Notes: a model not told the origin generated them from the letters alone. A stretch of DNA of 64,000 nt from Fictibacillus nanhaiensis (GCF_019801215.1 NZ_JAHVJO010000002.1:124001-188000), one strand, 5' to 3'; shown: positions 32,351 to 41,406, numbered from the stretch's first letter. Numbers and translations: made by a program.

Positions 32351-32991
32351 TGATTATCCTCCTTGCTTTCAATGAGCGTACGCATTCGTTCGACGAGTTC
32401 GTTTATTCTTGAAGCATGAAGTCTGTAGCTCGCTGGATTGACAATCAGACGTGAAGTGATGTCTGCAATCTTTTCGAGTTCTACAAGGCCGTTCTCTTGT
32501 AACGTTCGCCCTGTTGAAACGATATCCACGATCCGGTCTGCTAACCCGATCAACGGTGCGAGTTCAATCGAACCGTTCAGCTTGATAACTTCCACTTGCT
32601 GGCCTTGCTCTCTAAAATAATGAGACGCCACATTCGGGTATTTTGAAGCGATTTTCGGTGCTGCTTTCTGGTCTATCCCTCCAGGCAAACCTGCAACAGC
32701 CAAATAACAGGATGATATTTTCAGATCCAGAACTTCATACACATCCCGTTCTTCTTCAAGCATCACGTCTTTTCCCGCTATTCCAATATCGGCAACTCCA
32801 TGTTCTACATATGTCGGAACATCCATCGGTTTTGCTAAAATAAAACGCAAGCCGGCTTCAGGTGCATCGATAATCAGTTTTCGAGATTCTTCAAATTCCG
32901 GGGGCAGCGGGTATCCTGCTTGGCGCAGCAAATCCACCGCTTCTTCAAATATTCGCCCCTTCGGCATAGCCATCGTTAACGTAGTATTCAT
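32347..32991 (-). CDS. hisG: ATP phosphoribosyltransferase, short form
   Basis: A 214-residue catalytic subunit of the first, feedback-controlled step of histidine synthesis. It lacks the C-terminal regulatory ACT-like domain, so it is the short HisGs form that depends on His[31 protein letters not shown] and the PRPP-binding [14 protein letters not shown] are present. It overlaps hisZ by 4 bp, fitting the heteromeric HisG-HisZ complex. Confidence 0.96.
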   Translation of the reverse strand: MNTTLTMAMPKGRIFEEAVDLLRQAGYPLPPEFEESRKLIIDAPEAGLRFILAKPMDVPTYVEHGVADIGIAGKDVMLEEERDVYEVLDLKISSCYLAVAGLPGGIDQKAAPKIASKYPNVASHYFREQGQQVEVIKLNGSIELAPLIGLADRIVDIVSTGRTLQENGLVELEKIADITSRLIVNPASYRLHASRINELVERMRTLIESKEDNQ

Positions 32992-34172
32992 GAAAGGTCC
33001 TCTCCTTGCGTTCTCCCGATTAAATAATGAATGGCATCGAACCGTTTGCTGAACTCATCTACATTTTTTACACCAGCTAGATCTTGCATCACGACATGAA
33101 CGCCTTCTGATCTTTTTTCTTTTGCCAATTGGAGTGCTTCTTTTCTGCGTTCTGGAGTATACAAAATACATTGACGTTTCGGGAGTTCACTTTTCGTTTC
33201 TAATGCTTCTATAAAATAATCCATTCGAATTGCGAACCCTATTGCTGGTGCTTTCCGGTCAAAACGGTTTAACAGATCATCATATCGTCCCCCGCTTGCT
33301 ATCGGTGCCCCAATCCCAGTGGCATACGCTTCAAAAACGATTCCCGTGTAATAATTCATATGACTGAACAACGTAAAATCAAACACAATGTTATGTGCAG
33401 CACCATACTCCTCTAAGAGACTGTACAGAGATTTTAGTTCTTCAAGTGCTCGCTGTCCTTTCTCGTTTGGAGTTAAAGCTGAAGCGTCATCCAACACCTC
33501 TATACCGCCTCTTAGATCTAAAAGCTTTAGAAGTCTTTTCGTATCGATCGAGGACAGAGGAAGCTGCTTCACATGAGATGTATATCCTACATAGTTTTTT
33601 TCATTTAAGTATTTGAGAAGCTCTTCTGCCCGATTATCATTTCCTAAAATATCTCCCAGTAGCTCCTGAACGAATCCGATATGACCAACCGCTACTGTAA
33701 AAGAAGAAATACCGCTCTTTTTTATCACTTCGGACATTAACGCGAGCGTCTCAGCTTCAGCGCTAGCCGTTCCTTCACCGATCAGTTCGATACCAACTTG
33801 TTCAAATTCGGCAGGTCTCCCGCCTTCACGCTGTTGTGCACGAAAAACTGACGAACTGTAGGCAAGGCGTAAAGGGTACGCCACATGTTTCATGCTTGAA
33901 GAAACTACTCTTGCAATGGGGGCTGTCATATCCGGACGCAGCACGAGCGTTTTGCCCTCCATGTCCAGGAGCTTAAACAGTTGCTGATCCAAAATAGCCG
34001 ATGCTTCCCCTACCGTATCGTGATATTCCAAAGTCGGTGTCTGAATAAACTGATAGCCCCAGGATTGCATCTCTTGTTTTATTGTATTTTTTATATCTTC
34101 ATTTTTTTGATAAAAAACAGGCAATGTATCACGCATACCTGCAGGCTTCTCAAAGACAAACGGTTTAGGCAT
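32988..34172 (-). CDS. hisZ: ATP phosphoribosyltransferase regulatory subunit
   Basis: A 394-residue paralogue of class II histidyl-tRNA synthetase that lost tRNA charging and serves as the regulatory partner of short HisG, sensing histidine. Class II motif 2 ([20 protein letters not shown]) and motif 3-like [11 protein letters not shown] are recognisable. It is the first gene of hisZGDBHAFI, with GGATGAAGG before ATG 34172. The 214-bp divergent spacer to chaA must hold its promoter, but I cannot fix a convincing -35/-10 pair. No T-box leader is evident. Confidence 0.95.
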   Translation of the reverse strand: MPKPFVFEKPAGMRDTLPVFYQKNEDIKNTIKQEMQSWGYQFIQTPTLEYHDTVGEASAILDQQLFKLLDMEGKTLVLRPDMTAPIARVVSSSMKHVAYPLRLAYSSSVFRAQQREGGRPAEFEQVGIELIGEGTASAEAETLALMSEVIKKSGISSFTVAVGHIGFVQELLGDILGNDNRAEELLKYLNEKNYVGYTSHVKQLPLSSIDTKRLLKLLDLRGGIEVLDDASALTPNEKGQRALEELKSLYSLLEEYGAAHNIVFDFTLFSHMNYYTGIVFEAYATGIGAPIASGGRYDDLLNRFDRKAPAIGFAIRMDYFIEALETKSELPKRQCILYTPERRKEALQLAKEKRSEGVHVVMQDLAGVKNVDEFSKRFDAIHYLIGRTQGEDLS

Positions 34173-34386
34173 TTTCCTTCATCCTTTATATGTGAAGTGA
34201 TTTGTTTTTTACAAACGCTTTAGTTCGCTAATATACTACCATGATAAAGATTTATTTGTTAGTCTACACGTAGCCTTCCAAGCTGTCAACTGAAACTCTC
34301 AAAATTCTTGTATTTAATAGAGTTAAGAAAACCGTTTTCAGGGAATAGTATGAAAAAAATAAATACATACATCAAGAAAGGAAGGA

Positions 34387-35448
34387 ATGGGTTTGTTTAA
34401 CCGCATCTTTTTTATTGCCATCCTAATCGGAGTTCCACTCTCTGTCATCGGCAGTATGCTACACTGGCCTGCAGTTGTTCTTTTTGCGATCTACTGCGCT
34501 ACCATCGTTGCGCTTGCAGGTTACATGGGACGTGCGACAGAAAGCTTGGCCATTGTAGCTGGACCTAGAATCGGCGGATTGTTAAACGCTACGTTCGGAA
34601 ATGCTGTTGAACTTATTATCTCTATTTTCGCCTTAAAAGCAGGACTCATAAGTGTAGTATTAGCTTCTTTAACCGGTTCCGTACTCGGAAACCTTTTACT
34701 TGTCGGCGGACTGTCCTTTTTTGTAGGAGGACTAAAATTCAAGCAGCAAAAGTTCAATATTTATGATGCCCGACATAATGCGGGACTGCTCATTTTTGCT
34801 GTCGTTGTTGCTTTTGTTTTCCCTGAGGTCTTTTCCTATAAACTGGACAAATCCGAATCGCTTACGTTAAGCGTATGGGTTTCTGTGATTATGATTGTTT
34901 TATATATCGCTGCTCTTCTTTTCAAGCTTGTTACACACCGAGGTGTCTATCAGTCAGAACACGATGATGCTCATAGTGACGAGGTAGCAGAATGGAGCAA
35001 ATGGAAAGCCCTTATTATCCTTGCACTTGCTACTGTCGCCGTAGCTTACGTTTCTGAAAAATTGGTTCATACGTTTGAAGAAGTAGGAGAAACGTTAGGC
35101 TGGAGCGAAGTTTTTATCGGGGTAATCATAGTAGCAATTGTCGGAAATGCTGCGGAACACGCATCTGCGATTATTCTCGCTTATAAAAACAAGATGAACG
35201 TTGCAGTGGAGATCGCTATCGGATCAACGCTTCAGATTGCCATGTTTGTCGCTCCTTTGCTCGTGTTGATCTCACTGTTTTTTGAGAAATCGATGGCGCT
35301 CGTGTTCTCTCTTCCTGAACTCGTCGCGATGGTTTTAGCGGTCTTTCTCACGATAACAATTACAAATGATGGCGACACGAACTGGTTTGAGGGACTAACT
35401 TTATTAGCTGCCTACCTTATCATGGGCGTTGGATTTTATCTTTTATAA
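34387..35448 (+). CDS. chaA: Calcium/proton exchanger of the CaCA family
   Basis: A 353-residue integral membrane antiporter with about 11 hydrophobic helices. The two inverted CaCA alpha repeats are present: GGLLNATFGNAVELIISIFA in the first half and GNAAEHASAIILAYKNKMNV in the second. Each has the key Glu that binds Ca2+ or another cation. An acidic, His-containing loop (SEHDDAHSDEVAEW) joins the halves. It resembles B. subtilis ChaA (YfkE), which exports Ca2+ against H+. AAAGGAAGG precedes ATG 34387. Confidence 0.9.
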   Translation: MGLFNRIFFIAILIGVPLSVIGSMLHWPAVVLFAIYCATIVALAGYMGRATESLAIVAGPRIGGLLNATFGNAVELIISIFALKAGLISVVLASLTGSVLGNLLLVGGLSFFVGGLKFKQQKFNIYDARHNAGLLIFAVVVAFVFPEVFSYKLDKSESLTLSVWVSVIMIVLYIAALLFKLVTHRGVYQSEHDDAHSDEVAEWSKWKALIILALATVAVAYVSEKLVHTFEEVGETLGWSEVFIGVIIVAIVGNAAEHASAIILAYKNKMNVAVEIAIGSTLQIAMFVAPLLVLISLFFEKSMALVFSLPELVAMVLAVFLTITITNDGDTNWFEGLTLLAAYLIMGVGFYLL

Positions 35449-35466
35449 AGTATGAATTTGATTAAG

Positions 35467-35500
35467 ACGGTAAAGGGTTCTCAGTCCTTTGCCGTTTTCT
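35467..35500 (+). terminator. Terminator after chaA
   Basis: ACGGTAAAGG pairs with CCTTTGCCGT (one G-T pair), followed by TTTCTTTT. Confidence 0.8.
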
Positions 35501-35575
35501 TTTGAGCAAATGAGGAATAAAACATGGATAAATTTGATAAAGTGAACATAAGGACAACTTTAGGACGGTGTGATA

Positions 35576-36598
35576 ATGGAGAACTACCTCTCGATCGGAT
35601 CTTTTCCGGTAAAAATGGTGTGGCTTGCGATACTTGGTTCAGCTTTAATGGCATATGGAATCTTAGCGCTGAAACTGAGAAAAGAACACGACAAAAAACA
35701 AATTCTGGATATATTGACTAATGCTTTAGTGCTGTGCTGGTTTGTTTGGAAATTCAGCTATGCCCTTTTACATCCGTTGCTTACTCTTAAACAGCCGTTA
35801 AATCTTTTATATTTTAACGGTGGCGAAACAGGCGTTGTACTTGGTATCCTTTTCGCGGTTCTGTACCTTTTGTGGTCGGCAGGAAAAAGAGAGCTTGAGA
35901 GAAGCCGCATTTTTTACAGTGGTATATTAGCACTCACCCTCTTTTTCGCAGTCTATTACGGAGCACATTTTGCTGTAGACACTCTAGCCTTTGACGGATT
36001 GATCTCGCTCTTTTTTACCGTGCTCGCTGTTTATTTATACACGGCTGGTTCTTTTCAGCTTAAGAAAACGGTACTCTCTATGCTCGTTACAGCTCTATTC
36101 TTTTCTATTCTTACAAACAGTCCACTCGGCACTGGTAAAAAAGACGCTGCTTCGGTTGAAACAGCTGCTTCAGGCCTAAAGCCAGGTAACAAAGCACCTG
36201 ATTTTGAGCTGAAGACCATAGATGGAGAGACGATAAGGCTTTCAGATTTGAAAGGAAAAGTCGTGTTCGTTAACCTTTGGGCCACTTGGTGTCCGCCTTG
36301 CCGGGCAGAGATGCCTGAGATGGTGAGGTATTATAATGAGCATTCTTCAGAAAAAATAGAAGTGCTTGCCGTTAACTTAACGCAAAGTGATTCTGAAAAA
36401 GAAGTAAAAGAGTTCGCAGAAACATATAGGTTGCCATTTCCTGTTCTTCTTGATTCAGAAGGTACAGTGGCAAATACGTACAAAACGGTCACCATCCCGA
36501 CGACTTTTATCGTGGATGCAAAAGGAATCATCAAACAAAAACATATCGGTCCGATGAGTTACGAGATGATGGTCGATTTTGTAAAAGCTGCACAATAA
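35576..36598 (+). CDS. Membrane protein fused to a TlpA/ResA-like thioredoxin domain
   Basis: A 340-residue fusion. The first 180 or so residues contain about six hydrophobic helices with a PLNLLYFNGGETGVVLGILF stretch that loosely recalls the Lgt fold. The last 130 residues are a TlpA-type redoxin domain (PGNKAPDFELKTIDGE, ATWCPPCRAEMPEM with the CPPC motif near residues 239-242, cis-Pro in VTIPTTFIV). The topology puts the redoxin domain outside the membrane, where it would reduce or exchange disulfides, as ResA does for cytochrome c. ATG 35576 is preferred to the GTG at 35570; the ribosome site is weak. Substrate unknown. Confidence 0.8.
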   Translation: MENYLSIGSFPVKMVWLAILGSALMAYGILALKLRKEHDKKQILDILTNALVLCWFVWKFSYALLHPLLTLKQPLNLLYFNGGETGVVLGILFAVLYLLWSAGKRELERSRIFYSGILALTLFFAVYYGAHFAVDTLAFDGLISLFFTVLAVYLYTAGSFQLKKTVLSMLVTALFFSILTNSPLGTGKKDAASVETAASGLKPGNKAPDFELKTIDGETIRLSDLKGKVVFVNLWATWCPPCRAEMPEMVRYYNEHSSEKIEVLAVNLTQSDSEKEVKEFAETYRLPFPVLLDSEGTVANTYKTVTIPTTFIVDAKGIIKQKHIGPMSYEMMVDFVKAAQ

Positions 36599-36638
36599 AA
36601 AATGATTGTTAAACAAACGTTTACATCCGATTAAAGAA

Positions 36639-36683
36639 AGCTGGCATCAATACCTTTTTCAGGTGATGGTGCCAGCTATTTTT
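36639..36683 (+). terminator. Terminator after the redoxin fusion gene
   Basis: AGCTGGCATCA and TGGTGCCAGCT pair around a longer loop that itself can form ACCT/AGGT, followed by ATTTTTG. Confidence 0.8.
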
Positions 36684-36736
36684 GAATACCACGTTTTATA
36701 AAAATACGATTTTCGCATAATATCTACAAAAAGGCT

Positions 36737-37285
36737 CTATTCATTTAATTTTTCAAACACATACAGCTTCGCATTCTCCGGTCTTCCAAGCTTCGGTCCT
36801 TTAAACCCCCGCCGGATCAGCTCTTTACGCATGAACAGCATAACACCTCCATGGCTCACCACTAACGCGTTTTCTTCACCTTCCTCAATAATTCGGTCTA
36901 GGATATTAGAAATTCGTTTTTCAACGTCTGTTCGGCGCTCTAACTGAGATTTATGATTAATCAGCCAGGCAGCCCTGATGCATAAAGGATATAAAATCAT
37001 TGGAATCTTTATGTTTCGTTTAAAGAAAGGATATACAGGAATCTCACGAAGATCATCTGATTTAATCAGCTCTCCATCATAAATCTTTTCTGCCGTGTAC
37101 TCTGCCCTTCGAACAGTACTCACATAGCACTTTTTCCACGACATCTCACCTAGATCCACTTCTGTATCTTCTACTTCAGAAGCTTCATATTCTTTTAGCC
37201 ATTGATCAAATTCTGCAGGGGTTATCCATTTCTGAGTCGGATAACCACGTGTTACTTTAAAGTGACGTACTAAGCCGATCTTCAT
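36737..37285 (-). CDS. Histidine phosphatase family protein
   Basis: A 182-residue branch 1 histidine phosphatase-like protein. The N-terminal IGLVRHFKVT carries the catalytic Arg-His pair, although the usual Gly after RH is Phe. SHGGVMLFM holds the second catalytic His, and VSTVRRAEYTAEK matches the substrate-pocket Arg region. It is probably a small cytoplasmic phosphatase or mutase-like enzyme of unknown substrate. It lies 26 bp after the SRPBCC gene on the same strand. The start codon follows a GGGGAAATG stretch. Confidence 0.8.
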   Translation of the reverse strand: MKIGLVRHFKVTRGYPTQKWITPAEFDQWLKEYEASEVEDTEVDLGEMSWKKCYVSTVRRAEYTAEKIYDGELIKSDDLREIPVYPFFKRNIKIPMILYPLCIRAAWLINHKSQLERRTDVEKRISNILDRIIEEGEENALVVSHGGVMLFMRKELIRRGFKGPKLGRPENAKLYVFEKLNE

Positions 37286-37311
37286 TTCCCCACCACTGCT
37301 TTCATCAGATA

Positions 37312-37767
37312 TTAATCACGCTTTTCAGCGATAATCTTTAACGCTTTAGCCCTGCCAATAATGAATGAAGTCATATATTTTTCTAAAAACAAGTAATCAG
37401 CTAATCTCCCTATCCAGCCAAAAGGAGATTTGTATGCAAATACGTCTTCCATAACGGTTCCATGGTTCGCCGTCTCAAACGTATGCGTGTGGTTGAAAGA
37501 ATGGAAGGCACCTTTTACCATCACATCAACAAAGCGATATGGTCTTTCCATTTCAATAATCTTAGCCGTTAATCTTTGCTTTACTCCAAAGTGCACAGCT
37601 TCCCACGTCACAGTGTCTCCTTTATTTAAATGTCCTTCGGTAACTCCAGCAACCGCTCTCTCTTTCGTATGTGATGTTGTTATCGTATGTACTTCTACAT
37701 TTCTAGCAAGATCGAAACAAACTTCGATTGGTGCCTCAATAAATTCACGATGCTTAATAATAGGCAT
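37312..37767 (-). CDS. SRPBCC (START-like) family protein
   Basis: A 151-residue protein with the helix-grip SRPBCC fold pattern: N-terminal REFIEAPIEVCFDLARNVEVH, a central beta-sheet (GDTVTWEAVHFG, RPYRFVDVMVKGAFHSFNHTHTF, GTVMEDVFAYKSP) and a long C-terminal helix. Such proteins bind hydrophobic ligands or act as cell division inhibitor-like SulA paralogues in other annotations; the ligand is unknown. It is likely cotranscribed with the downstream histidine phosphatase. The ribosome site is weak (AAGTGAG). Confidence 0.78.
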   Translation of the reverse strand: MPIIKHREFIEAPIEVCFDLARNVEVHTITTSHTKERAVAGVTEGHLNKGDTVTWEAVHFGVKQRLTAKIIEMERPYRFVDVMVKGAFHSFNHTHTFETANHGTVMEDVFAYKSPFGWIGRLADYLFLEKYMTSFIIGRAKALKIIAEKRD

Positions 37768-37800
37768 AAAGAAATTCTCACTTTCTTAGACGATTGAAAA

Positions 37801-37828
37801 ACAACACCCCACTTAAGTGAGGTGCTGT
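37801..37828 (-). terminator. Terminator after the 102-residue hypothetical gene
   Basis: On the minus strand ACAGCACCTCACTT and AAGTGGGGTGTTGT form a long stem, followed by TTTTTC. Confidence 0.85.
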
Positions 37829-37839
37829 AATACACTATA

Positions 37840-38148
37840 TTAACTATTCCACGCATAAAATGAAATTCCTTCACTTAAGTGGTCCTTGAAGAAAGCAATC
37901 AGATCGGGCAACGAGAAGTAGTTGCGATAATCTTCATCCACACCGAAAACATCTTTTACGTAAACAATCCCAAGCTGGTCTTTTTCGTCGAAAAGAATCA
38001 GCCCATATCCATCCCTCATCGTAAAAATAATAGGACAGCCAAGCTTTAAACTGTACGTGAACTGCTCCCTGTTTTCGATGGGTATCAATGACTCTTCTGT
38101 ATAAAGCGGTCCTAAAAACCACTGCTTTACTCTCTCTTTTATACCCAT
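37840..38148 (-). CDS. Hypothetical protein, 102 residues
   Basis: Not recognised. A small soluble protein with alternating hydrophobic strands (IIFTMRDGYGLILFDE, LGIVYVKDVFGV) and a C-terminal helix ending FYAWNS. It could be a SMI1/KNR4-like or immunity-type fold, but this is a guess from composition only. ATG 38148 is chosen because GGGGTG lies at a good distance, whereas the GTG at 38157 falls inside it. It has its own terminator downstream. Confidence 0.62.
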   Translation of the reverse strand: MGIKERVKQWFLGPLYTEESLIPIENREQFTYSLKLGCPIIFTMRDGYGLILFDEKDQLGIVYVKDVFGVDEDYRNYFSLPDLIAFFKDHLSEGISFYAWNS

Positions 38149-38193
38149 GTCATTCACCCCGCTTTTAGCATCTTATGCAGAGGTGAAGGAAAG

Positions 38194-38649
38194 TTACATG
38201 ATTTTATCCTGTAATTTTTTTTCGAGTATTATTTTATGCTCTCCCTTTTTGTTTATATAAGTACGAATAATAGTAAACCCTGATTTCAGATTTAAAATAA
38301 GCATGCCCCTCCATTTATTCATTGATTTCGTTTTAACTATACGATATCCATTTTCCTTTAAATATTGATGTTGTTTCTCCATCAACTTTAAAGCAATTCC
38401 ATTTCCTCGATAATGAGGATCGACTCCACCTAGCCAACTATAAAACGTGTTTCTATCAATGGCATATCCAATCTTATAACCAACAACTTTATTATCCACT
38501 AATGCCACGTTAACCATTAAATGAGATTTACTTTCCATTTGCTCAACCAGTTTGTCAGATTCATCAAAAATAGATTTATGTAAGTGTAGAATCCCCTCTA
38601 AAATAACACCTTTAGGAATAGAATGAATAAGAATATATTCATAGTCCAA
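38194..38649 (-). CDS. GNAT family N-acetyltransferase
   Basis: A 151-residue GNAT-fold acetyltransferase. The acetyl-CoA binding motif A is GGVDPHYRGNGIALKLMEKQ (about residues 87-106), preceded by the beta-strand KVVGYKIGYAI. The substrate is unknown. The frame opens with TTG at 38649 about 10 nt after GGGAG; an ATG further in would remove the first strand. A/T-rich codon use is somewhat stronger than in neighbouring genes (many ATA and AAA), which may indicate transfer. Confidence 0.75.
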   Translation of the reverse strand: MDYEYILIHSIPKGVILEGILHLHKSIFDESDKLVEQMESKSHLMVNVALVDNKVVGYKIGYAIDRNTFYSWLGGVDPHYRGNGIALKLMEKQHQYLKENGYRIVKTKSMNKWRGMLILNLKSGFTIIRTYINKKGEHKIILEKKLQDKIM

Positions 38650-38687
38650 ATAAATCTTTCTCCCTTCACCTTTTATAAAAGCAAAGA

Positions 38688-38711
38688 ATCTCTCTTTTTA
38701 AAAAGAGAGAT
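38688..38711 (-). terminator. Terminator after putP
   Basis: A perfect 24-bp palindrome ATCTCTCTTTTT/AAAAAGAGAGAT directly downstream of the putP stop. It lacks a classical T-run outside the stem. Confidence 0.6.
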
Positions 38712-38722
38712 CCTGCTATTCA

Positions 38723-40195
38723 CTATGCGTTTGCTAACTGTTTGGATTCTTCAAATTCATTTTTGATTTCTTCGCCTGGTTCTTTAGTGAAAAGACTGAC
38801 TACGATGATTGTCAGTGTACAAGCAATGAACCCTGGAATGATCTCGTAAACGTCTGCAAATGCCGGAATCATCTCCCAGACGATAACAGTGCATGCACCA
38901 ATTACGATTCCAGCAAATGCTGCCCACTTCGTCATGCGCTTCCAATACAAACTTAATATCACGACTGGACCAAATGCTGCTCCAAATCCAGCCCAAGCAT
39001 AACCTACTAGATTCAGGATCGTTTCACTCGGGTTTAGCGCTAGAGTAAACGCAATCACTGAAACGACTAGGACAGCCATTCGACCAATAAAAACGAGCTC
39101 TTTATCACTAGCAGAACGCTTTACAAAGGCTTTATAAAAATCTTCTGTTAAGGCACTTGATGTAACCAATAATTGAGAAGAGATCGTACTCATAACGGCT
39201 GCTAGAATCGCAGCTAGTAAGAATCCCGTTATGATTGGATGGAACAACACTTCAGATAATAAAATAAATACCGTTTCTGCTTTCCCCTCTTCTAAAGGTG
39301 TGCCTGCCTGGTTGAAATAAGCAATACCAACCAATCCTGTAAACATCGCCCCTACGATGGAGAAAATCATCCAGCCCATTCCGATTCGTCTCGCACTCTT
39401 CATTTCTTTTACAGATGTGATCGCCATAAAACGAACGATAATGTGAGGCTGTCCAAAGTACCCAAGCCCCCAAGCAAGTAAAGAGATGATACCGATTACG
39501 CTTGTCCCAGTAAATGCGTCCAATAAAGCAGGACTTACGCTTTCGATTTCATTAAACGTTGTATCCAAGCCCCCAACTTTCATAATGGCTACAAAAGGAA
39601 CAAGGATAAGGGCAACAAACATGATTGCACCTTGAACGAAGTCTGTATAGCTTACCGCTAAAAAACCGCCAAATAACGTATAAGCGATAACTACCCCGGC
39701 GGTAAGCAAGATGCCCCAAGTGTAATCCAGCTTAAACGCTGTTTCGAAAAGCTGGCCACCCGCAACCATCCCAGACGAAGAGTAGAACGTAAAAAAGATA
39801 ACGATTACTAACGCTGAAGCAATACGTAAGATTCGCGAAGTATCTTTGAATCGATTCTCAAAATAGTCAGGAATCGTTATGGAGTTATTCGCCACTTCGG
39901 TATACGTTCTTAAACGCGGTGCAACATATAACCAGTTTAAATAAGCTCCAACACTTAACCCAACAACAATCCAGCCGCTGCTTAATCCGGAAATATACAT
40001 CGCACCCGGCAATCCCATTAACAGCCATCCACTCATATCCGATGCACCCGCACTAAGCGCTGTTACAGCCGGCCCAAGATTTCTTCCGCCTAGCATGTAA
40101 TCGGTAAGGTTATCTGTTTTGCGATAAGCATACAATCCGATCAACAACATCCCGATCATATAAACAGTAATTGAAAAAATAACGCCATAATCCAT
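38723..40195 (-). CDS. putP: Sodium/proline symporter
   Basis: A 490-residue sodium/solute symporter of the SSSF family with about 13 transmembrane helices. TM2-TM3 carry GGRNLGPAVTALSAGASDMS followed by GWLLMGLPGA. TM5-TM6 hold the family signature region (TLFGGFLAVSYTDFVQGAIM), and GWGLGYFGQPHIIVRFMAI-like motifs follow. The sequence and length indicate PutP or the osmotic paralogue OpuE, which both import proline with Na+. No proline catabolic genes adjoin it, so OpuE-like osmoprotection remains possible. AGGAGG precedes ATG 40195. Confidence 0.9.
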   Translation of the reverse strand: MDYGVIFSITVYMIGMLLIGLYAYRKTDNLTDYMLGGRNLGPAVTALSAGASDMSGWLLMGLPGAMYISGLSSGWIVVGLSVGAYLNWLYVAPRLRTYTEVANNSITIPDYFENRFKDTSRILRIASALVIVIFFTFYSSSGMVAGGQLFETAFKLDYTWGILLTAGVVIAYTLFGGFLAVSYTDFVQGAIMFVALILVPFVAIMKVGGLDTTFNEIESVSPALLDAFTGTSVIGIISLLAWGLGYFGQPHIIVRFMAITSVKEMKSARRIGMGWMIFSIVGAMFTGLVGIAYFNQAGTPLEEGKAETVFILLSEVLFHPIITGFLLAAILAAVMSTISSQLLVTSSALTEDFYKAFVKRSASDKELVFIGRMAVLVVSVIAFTLALNPSETILNLVGYAWAGFGAAFGPVVILSLYWKRMTKWAAFAGIVIGACTVIVWEMIPAFADVYEIIPGFIACTLTIIVVSLFTKEPGEEIKNEFEESKQLANA

Positions 40196-40223
40196 ATTCA
40201 GTTTTCCTCCTGCACTCTCAAGT

Positions 40224-40238
40224 TGTAAAACGCTTTCA
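40224..40238 (-). promoter_or_regulatory. cre-like site upstream of putP
   Basis: On the minus strand TGAAAGCGTTTTACA matches the CcpA operator pattern TGNAANCGNWNNCA with a one-base shift at the end. It lies 29-43 bp before the putP start, which would permit roadblock repression by CcpA. Confidence 0.35.
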
Positions 40239-40518
40239 TTTTTTTAATTATAAATACATTTTTCGACAAAAGGAATATATATTTTTTCAGGAAAAGCATA
40301 ACGTGGTGAACCATAGTTTGCTTCTGCACAGGGATTTTTTAAAAAACAGGCGGGAAAAACATCCATTCGGAGTGAATTCACGTCAAATCGTACACAATAA
40401 GTTGCTTGGCAGATCCCAAGCGTCAAATCAACGGTCATAGAGTACGTAGGAGAACGCAAAAAGAAGGCTAGTTAACCGTAATCGTACAAAAAGCCATTCC
40501 TTCCTTAAGATGCGACTG

Positions 40519-40623
40519 TGAATCCGAAAGTTTTGGTGCTGAATCCAAAAGTTTTAGGGCTGAATCCAAAAGTTTAGGTGGTGAATCCAAAAGTTTTAGC
40601 TGTTTATCCACGAGTCTACAATC
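40519..40623. repeat. Tandem array of 21-bp TGAATCCAAAAGTTTTAG units
   Basis: Four contiguous 21-bp units (40519, 40540, 40561, 40582) and a degenerate fifth (40603). The minus-strand frame through them would encode heptads of the type PKLLDSA, but that frame starts at a GTG directly after a terminator with no ribosome site. The surrounding 40239-40518 stretch shows no convincing gene. Confidence 0.85.
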
Positions 40624-40677
40624 CTCGACAATTTTCGCTCTTTCCGTCTGTTCAAATAATAGTGTAAACACAAAAAA

Positions 40678-40716
40678 ACTGACCCCAGCATCACCATAGG
40701 CGTCTGGGCGCCAGTT
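40678..40716 (-). terminator. Terminator after the 196-residue hypothetical gene
   Basis: AACTGGCGCCCAG and GCTGGGGTCAGTT can pair imperfectly on the minus strand and are followed by TTTTTTTGTG. Confidence 0.65.
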
Positions 40717-40724
40717 TCTAAGAA

Positions 40725-41315
40725 TTAACGTTTTTTTCTTCTTAACCGTTTTACTTTTACAAATTGTTTCGTAAACTGATCCAGCTCTTCGTCTCGGTAG
40801 ATGTAAAAGAAGCGATGATGGTGGCCATCTTTCATTTCCGTCAGATCACATTTCATATGATCATCCAGCTCCTGGCGCGTTAACTCGACCGTATACATCT
40901 TTCCATGACTCGGAATATCCAATTGGATCTCATTTAAAAAATGGAGTTCTTTCAATAAATAAATGGAAGTATCAAGGAGAAATTCACAGATTAAATCTTC
41001 TGAACCAAAGTAGTGTTGAAAATGTTCGCGTGTAAACGAAGTATGGGGTACATAACGCTTGTAGGTAGAATAATCGCCATAAAAAACCAGCTTTGCACGT
41101 GTGCTTTCCAATTCATAATGCTTAACGAGGCCATTGCCCTTCATTTTTGAAACAGCCGTACGAAAACGGTACGTATCTCGGGCAGCTAGCTGTTCTGCCT
41201 TATTTTGTGAATTTGCTGCTTTCGGTGCATGCTGAGATTGACAATTATCTTCTACTAAATGTCCAATTTTAAACATGTTCTTCATAAAAACCATCGAGAA
41301 CGATTTCCTTCTCAT
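40725..41315 (-). CDS. Hypothetical protein, 196 residues
   Basis: Not recognised. A basic, soluble protein: about residues 45-80 are Arg/Lys-rich (AARDTYRFRTAVSKMKGNGL), the middle contains aromatic-rich helices (FTREHFQHYFGSEDLICEFL), and it ends KRLRRKKR. No membrane segment or signal peptide is seen. A good GGAGG lies 8 nt before ATG 41315. It follows yvoF on the same strand by 91 bp. The composition suggests a nucleic-acid- or phosphate-binding role, but that is inference only. Confidence 0.68.
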   Translation of the reverse strand: MRRKSFSMVFMKNMFKIGHLVEDNCQSQHAPKAANSQNKAEQLAARDTYRFRTAVSKMKGNGLVKHYELESTRAKLVFYGDYSTYKRYVPHTSFTREHFQHYFGSEDLICEFLLDTSIYLLKELHFLNEIQLDIPSHGKMYTVELTRQELDDHMKCDLTEMKDGHHHRFFYIYRDEELDQFTKQFVKVKRLRRKKR

Positions 41316-41406
41316 AGTATGCGCCTCCAGCTTTCGCTTTTTTGCCTGTTTTAAGTATACGACGAATCAACAGAAAACCCAAGAGGGGAACTTCCGACAA
41401 ATTTTT

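Noticed and set aside
34173-34386. T-box leader of the histidine operon
   Set aside because: No T-box sequence (AGGGTGGNACCGCG) or specifier stem could be found in the 214-bp spacer.
36606-36626. cre site near AAACAAACGTTTACA
   Set aside because: It lies between a stop codon and its terminator, where CcpA control of a promoter is not expected.
40244-40459. 71-residue Cys-containing ORF upstream of putP
   Set aside because: It overlaps the putP promoter and cre-like region and has no ribosome site.
40468-40671. Small heptad-repeat protein on the minus strand
   Set aside because: It would start with GTG right after a terminator and without a ribosome site; the heptads simply reflect the 21-bp DNA repeat.
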